Of a stretch of 64,000 nt of DNA, positions 53,200-62,918 are shown piece by piece. The DNA is from Methylomonas sp. (GTDB lineage Bacteria; Pseudomonadota; Gammaproteobacteria; Methylococcales; Methylomonadaceae). The translations under genes and the position numbers were made by a program. The stretch covers positions 4,361 to 68,360 of the forward strand of contig NZ_JALOBS010000027.1 of NCBI RefSeq assembly GCF_023228165.1, given 5' to 3'. The notes under the pieces were generated by a model. It ran no database searches. It had not been told where the DNA came from and saw only the letters and a program-made list of their open reading frames with translations. Each line of letters starts with the position of its first letter. Positions within the stretch are counted from its first letter, which is position 1.

Positions 53200-55917
53200 T
53201 CACTCAAACCCATACCCAAACTCCCCATCCTGCACAGTCACATGCACCCGATCAATCGGCTTACCCTCGACCATGCGGACCAAAAACTCTTCGCTGATTT
53301 TCGGTAACACGGTATTGGTCAGAATCGCATCTATCATGCGGCCGCCGCTTTCCAGTTCGGTACAACGGCTGGCGATCAGTTTGATGACTTCGTCGTCGTA
53401 AGTGAACGGCACTTTGTGGCTTTCGGCAATGCGTTTCTTGATGCGGCCCAGTTGCAGACGGGCGATGGCACCTATCATTTCGTCGTTGAGCGGGTAGTAC
53501 GGAATCACCACCAGACGACCCAGCAAAGCAGGCGGGAAGACTTTCAACAAAGGCTCGCGCAAGGCCTTGGAAATACCTTCAGGATCCGGCATCAACTCCG
53601 GATCGCTGCAAAGGCCGGCAATCAAATCGGTACCGGCATTGGTGGTCAGCAGAATCAAAGTATTTTTAAAATCGATTACCCGGCCTTCGCCGTCTTCCAT
53701 CCAGCCCTTGTCGAACACCTGAAAAAAGATTTCATGCACGTCGGGATGGGCTTTTTCCACCTCGTCAAGCAACACCACGCTGTAGGGCCGGCGGCGCACG
53801 GCTTCGGTCAACACCCCGCCTTCGCCGTAACCGACATAGCCTGGAGGCGCGCCCTTCAAAGTAGAAACGGTATGCGCTTCCTGATATTCGCTCATATTGA
53901 TGGTAATGACATTTTGTTCGCCGCCATATAATGCTTCGGCCAATGCCAGGGCGGTTTCGGTTTTACCGACACCTGAAGTACCGGCCAACATGAACACGCC
54001 GATCGGTTTATTGGGGTTGTCGAGCCCGGCCCGTGAGGTTTGAATGCGGCGGGCGATCATTTCCAGGGCATGGCGTTGGCCGATAATGCGCTGCTCCAGA
54101 TTGTCGGCCAGCTTCAGCACGGTTTCGATTTCGTTTTTCACCATACGGCCAACCGGAATACCGGTCCAGTCCTGCACCACCGCCGCTACGGCCTGATGAT
54201 CCACAGTCGGCAGAATCAAGGGCGATTCGCCCTGGAATGCATGCAATTCGGTTTGTAACGCCCTTAACTCCGCCAGTAATGTCTCTTTATCCTCTGCCGT
54301 TTCAGTTACCGGCTGCGCGGCGGTGTCCGCCGTGGCATCGGTCGGCTTGGCCGCTTCGTCGACGGCATGCCCGGCCTCTCTAAGTTTGGCGCGCAAACCC
54401 AGAATTTTCTCGACCAAACCTTTTTCGGTTTCCCAGCGGATTTCCAGTTCAGCCAAGCGAGATTTTTCGACTTCAAGCTTTTCGGTGGCTTCCTGTTCGC
54501 GGCCAACCACTTCGATACCCACGGTTTTTTCCTTACCGATGATGGTCAACTCGGTATCCAGGGCATCGATGCGTTTTCGGCAATCGTCGACGGCCGGCGG
54601 TACGGCATGCTGACTGATACCCACCCGGGCGCAGGCCGTATCCAGCAGGCTGACGGCTTTATCCGGTAATTGTCTGGCCGGTATATAACGATGAGAAAGT
54701 TGAACGGCTGCTTCCAGGGCTTCATCCAGAATCAATACTTGGTGATGCTTTTCTTGCACCGACACCACACCGCGCATCATGCGAATGGCTTTCTCTTCGC
54801 TAGGCTCCAGCACTTGCACCACTTGGAAACGGCGCGTCAAAGCCGGGTCTTTTTCGATATGTTTTTTGTATTCCGCCCAGGTGGTTGCCGCAACGGTTCT
54901 GAGTGTGCCGCGGGCCAAGGCCGGTTTCAATAAATTGGCGGCATCGCCGGTGCCGGCCGCGCCGCCGGCGCCGACCAGGGTATGCGCTTCATCGATAAAC
55001 AGAATGATGGGTTTAGGCGAAGATTGCACTTCTTCTATCACTTGCCGTAAGCGGTTCTCGAACTCGCCTTTCATACTGGCCCCGGCTTGCAGCAGACCGA
55101 CATCCAGCGTGCGCAAGCTGACATCCCGCAGCGAAGGCGGCACATCGCCGGCCACAATTTTTAAGGCAAAGCCTTCCACCACAGCGGTTTTACCCACCCC
55201 GGCTTCCCCGGTGAGTATCGGATTGTTCTGGCGGCGGCGCATCAGAATATCGATCAACTGGCGTATTTCCTCATCGCGGCCGACGATGGGATCGATTTTG
55301 CCGGTTCTGGCTTGTTCGGTCAGATCGACGGTAAATTGTTTCAGGGCTTCCTGTTTGCCCATGGCCGCCGGCGCCATGGCGCCGCTGGCTTCACCAGGTG
55401 TCGCACCGGATTGAAAGCCGTCGGTAGCCGCCAAGCCGTCTTCGGGCGAACCGGAGACAATCTGCGCCAATTCATCCGACAACGAGTCGGGCTTGATCTT
55501 TTCGAATTCCTTGGAAATACCCAATAATTCATTGCGCAGGGATTTGGTTTTGACCAAGCCCACCAACAAATACCCGGTACGCACCTGGCTTTCGCCGAAC
55601 ATCAGGGTGCCGTATACCCAACCGCGTTCGACCGACTCCTCGATATGCGGCGAGAAATCTGAAATGGCGGTGGAGCCGCGCGGCAAGCGTTCCAGCGCAT
55701 CGGTGACATCCTTGGCCAAACGGGAGCCATCCAGGCTGTATTGTTTGATGATGCGGTGCAAATCCGAGTCCGGCAATTGCAGTAATTGATTTAACCAGTG
55801 CACCAGCTCAACATAAGGATTACCCCTGAGTTTGCAAAACACGGTAGCGCCCTCGATAGCCTTGTAGCAGACCCGGTTTAATTTTCCAAACAGTTTGACT
55901 CGGCTTATTTCTGCCAT
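53200..55917 (-). CDS. clpV: Type VI secretion ATPase ClpV (TssH)
   Basis: The 905-residue AAA+ protein disassembles the contracted TssB-TssC sheath. It has an N-terminal domain that binds the sheath. The first AAA+ has GEAGVGKTAVVEG and LFIDEAHTLVGAG, followed by a coiled middle region. The second AAA+ has GTSGVGKTETALALAE and VVLLDEVEKAHPDV. I chose ATG 55917 (MAEISRVKLFG) with aggg upstream. A frame to 55980 is too long. It is last of the core genes read from tssA. Confidence 0.95.
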   Translation of the reverse strand: MAEISRVKLFGKLNRVCYKAIEGATVFCKLRGNPYVELVHWLNQLLQLPDSDLHRIIKQYSLDGSRLAKDVTDALERLPRGSTAISDFSPHIEESVERGWVYGTLMFGESQVRTGYLLVGLVKTKSLRNELLGISKEFEKIKPDSLSDELAQIVSGSPEDGLAATDGFQSGATPGEASGAMAPAAMGKQEALKQFTVDLTEQARTGKIDPIVGRDEEIRQLIDILMRRRQNNPILTGEAGVGKTAVVEGFALKIVAGDVPPSLRDVSLRTLDVGLLQAGASMKGEFENRLRQVIEEVQSSPKPIILFIDEAHTLVGAGGAAGTGDAANLLKPALARGTLRTVAATTWAEYKKHIEKDPALTRRFQVVQVLEPSEEKAIRMMRGVVSVQEKHHQVLILDEALEAAVQLSHRYIPARQLPDKAVSLLDTACARVGISQHAVPPAVDDCRKRIDALDTELTIIGKEKTVGIEVVGREQEATEKLEVEKSRLAELEIRWETEKGLVEKILGLRAKLREAGHAVDEAAKPTDATADTAAQPVTETAEDKETLLAELRALQTELHAFQGESPLILPTVDHQAVAAVVQDWTGIPVGRMVKNEIETVLKLADNLEQRIIGQRHALEMIARRIQTSRAGLDNPNKPIGVFMLAGTSGVGKTETALALAEALYGGEQNVITINMSEYQEAHTVSTLKGAPPGYVGYGEGGVLTEAVRRRPYSVVLLDEVEKAHPDVHEIFFQVFDKGWMEDGEGRVIDFKNTLILLTTNAGTDLIAGLCSDPELMPDPEGISKALREPLLKVFPPALLGRLVVIPYYPLNDEMIGAIARLQLGRIKKRIAESHKVPFTYDDEVIKLIASRCTELESGGRMIDAILTNTVLPKISEEFLVRMVEGKPIDRVHVTVQDGEFGYGFE

Positions 55918-55960
55918 CGCTTTTACCCTATTGGTGATTGTATTGAATGAATGAATAAAA

Positions 55961-57025
55961 TTATGTTTTACTGGCGGCAAAGAACGGATTGAGGGTTAAG
56001 TCATCAGCATCATGCTGGCTCGGCCGCGGCCCCAGCCACATGCTCCACCCCAATCTGGCTTCACCGCTCATACTGGAACGATCGGCCTTGGCGGGTATAC
56101 CCAAACTCAATTCCGCCGGCACTTCATCTTTGTGTAGAATCAGCTGAACATCCCAAACCAATTCGTCACCCAAAAAATTACGCACCGTGGCGGCCAATTT
56201 GGCCAAACCCGCGGCTCCCGGTAACAAGGCCAGATATTGGGCTAATTTCAACGGCCCCAGCACAATTCTGAATTTATGTTGACAGCCCCAGACAAAAGCC
56301 CCCAATAAAGTCGATTGCCCCAAAGTTGCCAATTCCGGCGTATAACCCAGACGGCTATGATCGCTATGCTGGATCTCCATCCATTCGCCAATGAACTCTT
56401 CTATGCGGACTTGTATCGACAAAATGTCGGCAATAATGGCCTGCAAACTATCCGGCGATTTGGTCTGGGCGGAAAAATGTCCGGCGTAATAAAACTTGGC
56501 CCTGTCATCCAGCGCATCACGGCGGCGAAACGCCTCGCCCCCCAAGCCCAGCAACGAACCAACATAAAAACCAAACCGGTCTGCATGCGGCCTGTCGTAG
56601 CTGACAGTCGGGCGGGGATTGGCCCAGGCACGATAAAATAAACAAATCATCCGATGATGAAAAATATCGGCAAACCGCGCCATGGTCGGATCGTGATGAT
56701 TCCTTAAGCGTTCTCTTGCATATTCAGTTAAATGCAAGGGCAAGGGGCCATTGGGACCGAACAAACCCAAAAAATTGACGGCCAATCTGGGCACCCCCGA
56801 GCCCCCCACATGACAGGACGCTAATGCCGAGGCTGGAAATTGCAATTCAGGCTCTTGAGACAAGCGCACGGCGTCTTCGCTAAGTTTAACCGCCGTCCCC
56901 AATCTGGGTTTATCTGCATTGAGCGCTTCAATCCAGCGTAGCGTTTCAAAAAAATCGAAACGGTATGCGGCCTGCTCCAGCTCGTCGATCAAAACGTGTG
57001 CCGGCGTCCGATTCGGGTTGGCCAT
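55961..57025 (-). CDS. tssG: Type VI baseplate protein TssG
   Basis: The 354-residue baseplate wedge protein has the family opening HVLIDELEQAAYRFDFFETLRWIEA and FLGLFGPNGPLPLHLTEYA, typical for TssG (ImpH). It partners TssF, TssE and TssK in the baseplate. Its start overlaps tssF by 37 bases. Confidence 0.92.
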   Translation of the reverse strand: MANPNRTPAHVLIDELEQAAYRFDFFETLRWIEALNADKPRLGTAVKLSEDAVRLSQEPELQFPASALASCHVGGSGVPRLAVNFLGLFGPNGPLPLHLTEYARERLRNHHDPTMARFADIFHHRMICLFYRAWANPRPTVSYDRPHADRFGFYVGSLLGLGGEAFRRRDALDDRAKFYYAGHFSAQTKSPDSLQAIIADILSIQVRIEEFIGEWMEIQHSDHSRLGYTPELATLGQSTLLGAFVWGCQHKFRIVLGPLKLAQYLALLPGAAGLAKLAATVRNFLGDELVWDVQLILHKDEVPAELSLGIPAKADRSSMSGEARLGWSMWLGPRPSQHDADDLTLNPFFAASKT

Positions 57026-58872
57026 CGCGCCACCTCTCCGCGATCCGTGGTGCGGATGACGGTTTCAATAAAGGAATTAATAGATACATAGCGGGTAAAA
57101 AACTGATCCAAAACCGTACCCATCAGAAAATAGCCGCCACCTTCAAATGCGGATTCATCCAGCAAAACCGTAATCTCCAGGCCGCGCCCGAACACCATGG
57201 GCCCTTTGGAATCGATACGTCTGACCACGTTCTTGGCATTTACCGAGATAACTCCTTCGATTTGCTTTTTGATGGTGGGCTCGCGATTATCGGCATAAAG
57301 ACTTAATAATTCACGTAAAGCGGCGGCACCCTGTTTTGGATCACTATCGATCAACGACAAATAATTCAGCGAGAGATGGTTAATTAATCGCCAGACACTT
57401 TCGCCGGCATAAGCAGCCGGTAGCGGTCGGGTGGGGCCGGAAATACAGCGAATCGATTTAACCGGCGCACTGATTTGCAGACTAAAATCGGTATCCCCCA
57501 AACCTACCGGCATCACCATCGGCAAGTCGCGGTTAGTGCAGAGCGTTTCCAGGCCCATTTGATTGATCTGCGGCGAATAAGGCGCTTGTTCGGTATCGAC
57601 TATGGAAATAAAACATTCGCTACCGATATAGCTGGATCGCATGCCCTTGCGACGCTGCTTGGATGACAAAATGCGTTTTTGCCGCCTCAACATGTAATAG
57701 GCGGTTTCGGACTGATTCTGATACACGCTTTTTGAACCGTAAAACGGCAAAAAGGTTTGCTCGTTACGGTCTTCGCCGAAACCAGCCACATGCTCGACGC
57801 TAACGACTTCGTAATCCATTGGCCGCGTGCGATCCACCAGCACATGATATTCCGATTGGCGTTGATCGACATGCAAACGATCCGTGCGCTTAGGGAACAG
57901 ATTAATGGCAGGCACGCAGAACAAAGCCAGATTGGCTTTATCCAAAGCGTTAATCAGTTGCGCATCGCTGCGATCCAATAATACGAACAACTCCAGCTCA
58001 TCGGTTTGACAATCGGCAATTAAAGATGAGAGTCCGGATAATTCGGCAAACAAAAAACGCTCGGGAAAGGCAAAATATTCCTGCAAAATTCGATAGCCAT
58101 CGAAGGAACGCGGCGTTTGCCTGAGCATGGCTTCTTCTTTTTCAAAACCCAGGCCCCGTGCGCATTTTCCGCCGGCAAATTTAACCTGGACTTGCGAGCC
58201 ATTTTTAAATTTACAGGCCAAGGCTTTTGAATTGGCCAATAATTGTTCATACAAGCGATAAGGAATCGCGCCGGCTCCACGTAAAAACAGCGGCAGGGTG
58301 TCCAGCGATAACTGATTGAAACGCACGCCGGCCGTGCAACGCAACACGATGCGGATAGCCCCTTTAACATTCTGCAAATGCTTGGGGTCGGCCAAACCGC
58401 AACTGGAAACGGCCGCCAAAGACGGTAAGTATTCCACCTGACCGATTTCCAATGGCCATAGTTGCAAGGGGTATGCGGTTTGGTATTCGCACGCCGTTTG
58501 CTCGCCTTTGGCGATTTGGCTGCGTAAAGCACTGCCTTTGTCTATCAAAAAACCTTCCGCCAGACTTTCTTCGGTTAAATCCGGCTTAAATTCCACCACG
58601 GTCATTGACGGCGTGGCGGCCAAATAATGCGGATATACAATTTCCAGCAGATGTTGGGTAAAGTTAGGAAACTCGGCATCGACTTTTAGCTGGACCCGGG
58701 CCGCCATAAAGGCAAAACCTTCGAATAACCGCTCCACGTAAGGGTCGGAACATTCGAAGGCATCCAGACCTAAGCGGGCGGCAATTTTAGGGAATTCACT
58801 GGCAAACTCGGCACCGACTTCGCGTACATGCTGCAGCTCGCGGTTATAGTAATGAAGCAGACGAGGATCCAT
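56989..58872 (-). CDS. tssF: Type VI baseplate protein TssF
   Basis: The 627-residue TssF (ImpG) begins MDPRLLHYYNRELQHVREVG and contains EFASEFPKIAARLGL and DPYVERLFEGFAFMAARVQLK, the conserved N-terminal block. It builds the baseplate wedge with TssG. It overlaps tssG at its 3' end and follows tssE by two bases. Confidence 0.95.
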   Translation of the reverse strand: MDPRLLHYYNRELQHVREVGAEFASEFPKIAARLGLDAFECSDPYVERLFEGFAFMAARVQLKVDAEFPNFTQHLLEIVYPHYLAATPSMTVVEFKPDLTEESLAEGFLIDKGSALRSQIAKGEQTACEYQTAYPLQLWPLEIGQVEYLPSLAAVSSCGLADPKHLQNVKGAIRIVLRCTAGVRFNQLSLDTLPLFLRGAGAIPYRLYEQLLANSKALACKFKNGSQVQVKFAGGKCARGLGFEKEEAMLRQTPRSFDGYRILQEYFAFPERFLFAELSGLSSLIADCQTDELELFVLLDRSDAQLINALDKANLALFCVPAINLFPKRTDRLHVDQRQSEYHVLVDRTRPMDYEVVSVEHVAGFGEDRNEQTFLPFYGSKSVYQNQSETAYYMLRRQKRILSSKQRRKGMRSSYIGSECFISIVDTEQAPYSPQINQMGLETLCTNRDLPMVMPVGLGDTDFSLQISAPVKSIRCISGPTRPLPAAYAGESVWRLINHLSLNYLSLIDSDPKQGAAALRELLSLYADNREPTIKKQIEGVISVNAKNVVRRIDSKGPMVFGRGLEITVLLDESAFEGGGYFLMGTVLDQFFTRYVSINSFIETVIRTTDRGEVARWPTRIGRRHTF

Positions 58873-58874
58873 GA

Positions 58875-59378
58875 CTAGCCGCCTACTTCCTTAACGGTGA
58901 CTTCACCGGTCTCCAGATCGAGATCGCTGCGAATAAACAAGTGAACCGGCAACGGTTGTGCCCATAAATCACCTTCGATTTTGAAAGACAGGGAGTTATG
59001 ACTCATTTCATCGTGAGCGGCTATGATTTCAATTCGCAGCGAATTGGCTAAAATTCTGGGCTCGAAATCGACAATAGCTTGTTTTAATTTGCGTTCCAAT
59101 AGCCCGGCATCCACACTGCTAAAGTTGGTGCCGGATAGCGCCGGTATGCCGTAATTTATCACGGAACGCGCCACGTAAGGCGCGGCGGACAAGTCCTCCA
59201 GGGCTTCAAAAGCCGTGGTATTTAACAGCCAGCTGATATCTCTTAAAACGCTTTGCCGCAATTGCCGGTAGGACATGACACGCTGCTCGCGCGATTCGGT
59301 TTTCTCCGTCGGTGCATAGTCCGTGAGCCGGTCCAGCAAGGAAGGCTGCAAACGCTCTTTAGCAACAAGCTCAGCCAT
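58875..59378 (-). CDS. tssE: Type VI baseplate protein TssE
   Basis: The 167-residue gp25-like protein contains PSLLDRLTDYAPTEK, YRQLRQSVLRDISWLLNT and VINYGIPALSGTNFSSVD, the usual TssE pattern. It is a baseplate component near the sheath end. It lies two bases before tssF and after tagJ. Confidence 0.92.
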   Translation of the reverse strand: MAELVAKERLQPSLLDRLTDYAPTEKTESREQRVMSYRQLRQSVLRDISWLLNTTAFEALEDLSAAPYVARSVINYGIPALSGTNFSSVDAGLLERKLKQAIVDFEPRILANSLRIEIIAAHDEMSHNSLSFKIEGDLWAQPLPVHLFIRSDLDLETGEVTVKEVGG

Positions 59379-59380
59379 TT

Positions 59381-60190
59381 TTATTCTGAAGTTGCGGTAT
59401 TAAAGATTAATTCCCGAGTATCCAATAAGGCATGTTCGCCATTGTCGGTTATCAAAATGCGCTGCCCTAAACCGTGGTAATGACCTGCCGCAGGCTCATG
59501 CCATTCGGTTTTACGCGCCAAACGCAATGCAGCGTCCTCGGCTTTTTCGGTACCCGGATAGCGGGAAGGAATTAAACCAAATGCGCTGCCGCCATTAGTC
59601 CAGGTAAATTGGGCCGGCAACCAGACCAAATCCCGCAAATCGGCCGGGGCTTCTATCTCTATTTTGGCAATCCGATTAAAGGGAATCCAGTAATAACGGC
59701 CATTGACAATCGCTTCCGTAACCGGTCCCAGCCGACTATCCGAATCGGCAAGCCATTCGAATGGCTCTCCATTAAAACTGCCGGACGAGGTCGGCGCCTG
59801 CTCGAAAGCCTGATCGCGCATTTCACCCGCCTGGGTATAGTTGGATTGCGCAGATAACTTACACGCCTCAATTAATAGAGCAATCCACTGTTCGGGCTCG
59901 CCAAATACCAAGGGCGAGGTTTCACCTCTAAAAATTTTCTCGCGGAGTAATTCGCAACGAATGGCTTCCCGGTATGTTTGCACCATCGCCAAATTCGCAT
60001 CGTCTAAATTACCGCAGACATTGAGTTGATTGAGCGCCCTATCCCACTGTCCATTAAGTGCCAGTAGCTGAAACAAAAACACTCGGTGCTTCGCCACATC
60101 CGGACTTTTACGCACCTGATCCTGCAATTGCGCCAGCGCATCATCCAGGCGTCCGTCTTTTAAGCTAACTTCCGCTACACTTGAAATCAT
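59381..60190 (-). CDS. tagJ: Type VI accessory protein TagJ (ImpE-type)
   Basis: The 269-residue product resembles ImpE/TagJ: an N-terminal TPR-like part (DGRLDDALAQLQDQVRKSPD) and a conserved C-terminal domain (GRYYWIPFNRIAKIEIEAPADLRDLVW split in two by a Pro). TagJ accompanies TssE-type sheath and ClpV proteins. It lies between hcp and tssE in the same run, two bases from tssE. Confidence 0.85.
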   Translation of the reverse strand: MISSVAEVSLKDGRLDDALAQLQDQVRKSPDVAKHRVFLFQLLALNGQWDRALNQLNVCGNLDDANLAMVQTYREAIRCELLREKIFRGETSPLVFGEPEQWIALLIEACKLSAQSNYTQAGEMRDQAFEQAPTSSGSFNGEPFEWLADSDSRLGPVTEAIVNGRYYWIPFNRIAKIEIEAPADLRDLVWLPAQFTWTNGGSAFGLIPSRYPGTEKAEDAALRLARKTEWHEPAAGHYHGLGQRILITDNGEHALLDTRELIFNTATSE

Positions 60191-60214
60191 AAGCGTCCAA
60201 ACTCTTTATAATTG

Positions 60215-60242
60215 AAACGCCTGCCATAATGGGCAGGCGTTT
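60215..60242 (-). terminator. Hairpin between hcp and tagJ
   Basis: aaacgcctgcc (60215-60225) pairs with ggcaggcgttt (60232-60242) around a six-base loop. On the minus strand three T follow. It begins 18 bases after the hcp stop. It may attenuate downstream transcription or protect the hcp end of the message. Confidence 0.6.
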
Positions 60243-60259
60243 AAGACATGCAAAAAAGC

Positions 60260-60742
60260 TTAAAGCGCTTTGTTTGCCGCAATATCCCAACCCATGTCAG
60301 GTTTCGCGCCTTCACCACCTTTCGCGGTTTGTTCGATGTATTTGACTTTGACTGCGCCAAAATTAAGTGTGACATTCTCGGTCAAGCGATCTTCACCGCC
60401 TGAACCGCCGGTAGAAACAGAAGTTACGATCAAATCAGTCATCGTAATGGTTAAATACTCAACGGGCTTCTCGCCGGCTTTCCGGACGATTAAATCCGCC
60501 GTCTCAAAGTGCTTGCCGTTGCAGCATGCCTTCATCAGATCCGGACTACTTTTATCAATGTATTTGGTTACGCTTATATCCTGCACATTCACTTTTCCGG
60601 CGCCGGAACCGCCACCCATATGGGTTGAGCCGCTATTGGACAGCCCCCAACTCCAGGCCAGCACGTCGATGGTATCTTTGTGCTTGTCATCCTGCGCTTC
60701 ACCTTTTACATCTTTGATTTTCAAAAACATATCAACTGCCAT
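60260..60742 (-). CDS. hcp: Type VI tube protein Hcp
   Basis: The 160-residue Hcp (TssD) begins MAVDMFLKIKDVKGEA, with the Hcp features IDVLAWSWGLSNSGS, VQDISVTKYIDKSSPDLM and YLTITMTDLIVTSVS. It forms the inner tube and is secreted. Ribosome site aaggag lies six bases upstream. A 120-base gap separates it from tssC, so it may have its own promoter. Confidence 0.95.
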   Translation of the reverse strand: MAVDMFLKIKDVKGEAQDDKHKDTIDVLAWSWGLSNSGSTHMGGGSGAGKVNVQDISVTKYIDKSSPDLMKACCNGKHFETADLIVRKAGEKPVEYLTITMTDLIVTSVSTGGSGGEDRLTENVTLNFGAVKVKYIEQTAKGGEGAKPDMGWDIAANKAL

Positions 60743-60862
60743 GACCTACTCCTTCTTTTAAAGAAAATAATTAAAGTTACTATTTAACTAACAAAACGCT
60801 TATTTGGTCTACTCATACCATACACAAGCCCCCTGAAACATTCAAAACCTTCCCTGGCAATC

Positions 60863-62353
60863 TTAGCCACCTTTTCCAGAAGGCAATTTGGAAACCAATC
60901 GCAAGGAAACAGTGAGTCCCTCCAACTGATAATGCGGCCTCAAGAAAAACTTGGACGAATAATAGCCTGGGTTACCCTCAACCTCTTCTACCACCACTTC
61001 GGCCGCCGCCAAAGGCTTGCGCGATTTGGTCAGTTCATCCGACATGGCGGGATTCGGATCGACGTAATTGTTAATCCAACTGGTCAACCATTTTTCCATA
61101 TCATCGCGTTCTTTAAACGAACCTACTTTATCCCGAACCATACATTTCAGGTAATGGGCAAAACGGCATGTTGCAAACAAATAGGGTAAACGCGCGGCCA
61201 AATTGGCATTAGCTGTCGCATCGGGATCGTCGTACTCGGCCGGTTTTTGCAACGACTGCGCGCCGATAAATGCGGCAAAGTCGCTATTCTTTTTGTGAAT
61301 CAACGGCATGAAACCGCTTTTTGCCAGCTCGGCTTCCCGTCTATCGGTAATGGCAATTTCGGTTGGGCACTTCATATCAACCCCGCCATCGTCTGTGGGG
61401 AAGGTGTGTACCGGCAAGCCTTCCACTGCACCGCCCGATTCTATGCCGCGGATACGCGAGCACCAACCATACAGTTTAAATGACCGGTTAATGTTGACCG
61501 CCATCGCATAAGCGGCATTAGACCAGGTATATTTACTGCTATCCGCACCGGAGGTGTCTTCCTCAAAATCAAATTCATCCACAGGATCTGTTTTAGCCCC
61601 ATATGGCAATCTGCTCAGAAAGCGTGGCATGGCCATACCCAAATAACGTGCATCGTCGGATTCGCGTAATGACCGCCATGCCGCATATTCCGGCGTCTGA
61701 AAAATCTTGGTCAAATCGCGCGGATTGGCCAGTTCCGACCAACTGTCCATTTGCAAAACCGTTGGCGCCACCCCGGAAAGGCATGGCGTATGAGAAGCCG
61801 CAGAAATTTTTGCCATTTCACCCAACAACTCGACATCCGGTGGGCTATGGTCGAAATGATAATCGCCGACCAAACAACCGAACGGTTCGCCGCCGAAGGT
61901 GCCGTATTCCTCTTCGTAAAGTTTTTTGAATAACGGGCTTTGATCCCAGGCAGTACCTTTGAATTTTTTTAGGGTTTTACCCAGTTCTTTTTTGGAAACA
62001 TTGAAAACTTTGATTTTCAGCATTTCATCGGTTTCAGTGTTATTCACCAAGTAATGCAAACCGCGCCAAGCTCCTTCCAACTGCTGAAAATCGGGATGGT
62101 GCAATACCAAGTTCAGTTGTTCGGAAATTTTTTCGTCCAAACTGGAAATGATGGATTGAATGCTTTTGATGGCATCGTCGGAAATTTTTGAAACATCTTG
62201 CAAGGCAAATTGGGCCAGGGTCGACACTGCGGTGTTGACCTGATTAGCCGCTTCCGTTCCGGGCTTGAATTCTTTCGATAACAATGCCGAAAAATCATCC
62301 AGTTCCAAGGTTTCCGTGGCGCCCTGCTGGGCTTGTGTATCTAATTCGGCCAT
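60863..62353 (-). CDS. tssC: Type VI sheath protein TssC
   Basis: The 496-residue TssC (VipB/ImpC) contains FQQLEGAWRGLHYLVNNTET, GCLVGDYHFDHSPPDVELL and the conserved end YYSSKFFLRPHYQLEGL. It assembles with TssB into the contractile sheath. It follows tssB by three bases. Confidence 0.97.
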   Translation of the reverse strand: MAELDTQAQQGATETLELDDFSALLSKEFKPGTEAANQVNTAVSTLAQFALQDVSKISDDAIKSIQSIISSLDEKISEQLNLVLHHPDFQQLEGAWRGLHYLVNNTETDEMLKIKVFNVSKKELGKTLKKFKGTAWDQSPLFKKLYEEEYGTFGGEPFGCLVGDYHFDHSPPDVELLGEMAKISAASHTPCLSGVAPTVLQMDSWSELANPRDLTKIFQTPEYAAWRSLRESDDARYLGMAMPRFLSRLPYGAKTDPVDEFDFEEDTSGADSSKYTWSNAAYAMAVNINRSFKLYGWCSRIRGIESGGAVEGLPVHTFPTDDGGVDMKCPTEIAITDRREAELAKSGFMPLIHKKNSDFAAFIGAQSLQKPAEYDDPDATANANLAARLPYLFATCRFAHYLKCMVRDKVGSFKERDDMEKWLTSWINNYVDPNPAMSDELTKSRKPLAAAEVVVEEVEGNPGYYSSKFFLRPHYQLEGLTVSLRLVSKLPSGKGG

Positions 62354-62356
62354 AAC

Positions 62357-62893
62357 TTACTCCCCACTTCCTTCAGCAGAATCAGCTGGTTTTTCGGCTT
62401 CGGCCGGTTTGGCCTTTTCAGCCAAGGTTTGCAATAAGGCCGGATCGTTGATCAATTTGGCAATCAATTCTTCGGCGCCGGTTTTACCATCCATATAAGT
62501 AATCAGATTGGATAGTTGAGTTCTGGCTTCCACAATTTTATCCAGACCGGCCACTTTTTTGGCTACGGCCGCGGGCGAGAAATCATCCATGTTTTCAAAG
62601 GTGATATCCACATTCAGGTTACCTTCCCCGGTAAGAGTATTAGCCACTTGAAAAGCCGTTCTGGGCTTCATGGACTTCAAACGCTCGTTGAAGTTATCGA
62701 CATCTATTTCCAATAACTTCCGATCGGCGATGGGAGGTAACGGTTCGGAAGGTTTACCAGAGAGATCGGAAAGCACACCCATCACAAAAGGAAGCTGTAC
62801 TTTTTTCTCAGAGCCATAAACTTCCACATCGTATTCGATTTGAACGCGTGGCGCCCTGTTTCGTTGAATGAACTTCTGACTACTTTCGGCCAT
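62357..62893 (-). CDS. tssB: Type VI sheath protein TssB
   Basis: The 178-residue TssB (VipA/ImpB) shows NRAPRVQIEYDVEVYGSEKK, PFVMGVLSDLSGKP and LSNLITYMDGKTGAEELI, all typical. The N-terminal helix interacts with TssC and the C-terminal part is bound by ClpV. It lies 25 bases after tssA. Confidence 0.97.
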   Translation of the reverse strand: MAESSQKFIQRNRAPRVQIEYDVEVYGSEKKVQLPFVMGVLSDLSGKPSEPLPPIADRKLLEIDVDNFNERLKSMKPRTAFQVANTLTGEGNLNVDITFENMDDFSPAAVAKKVAGLDKIVEARTQLSNLITYMDGKTGAEELIAKLINDPALLQTLAEKAKPAEAEKPADSAEGSGE

Positions 62894-62918
62894 TTCCTAC
62901 TCCACTATTGGTTGATTA

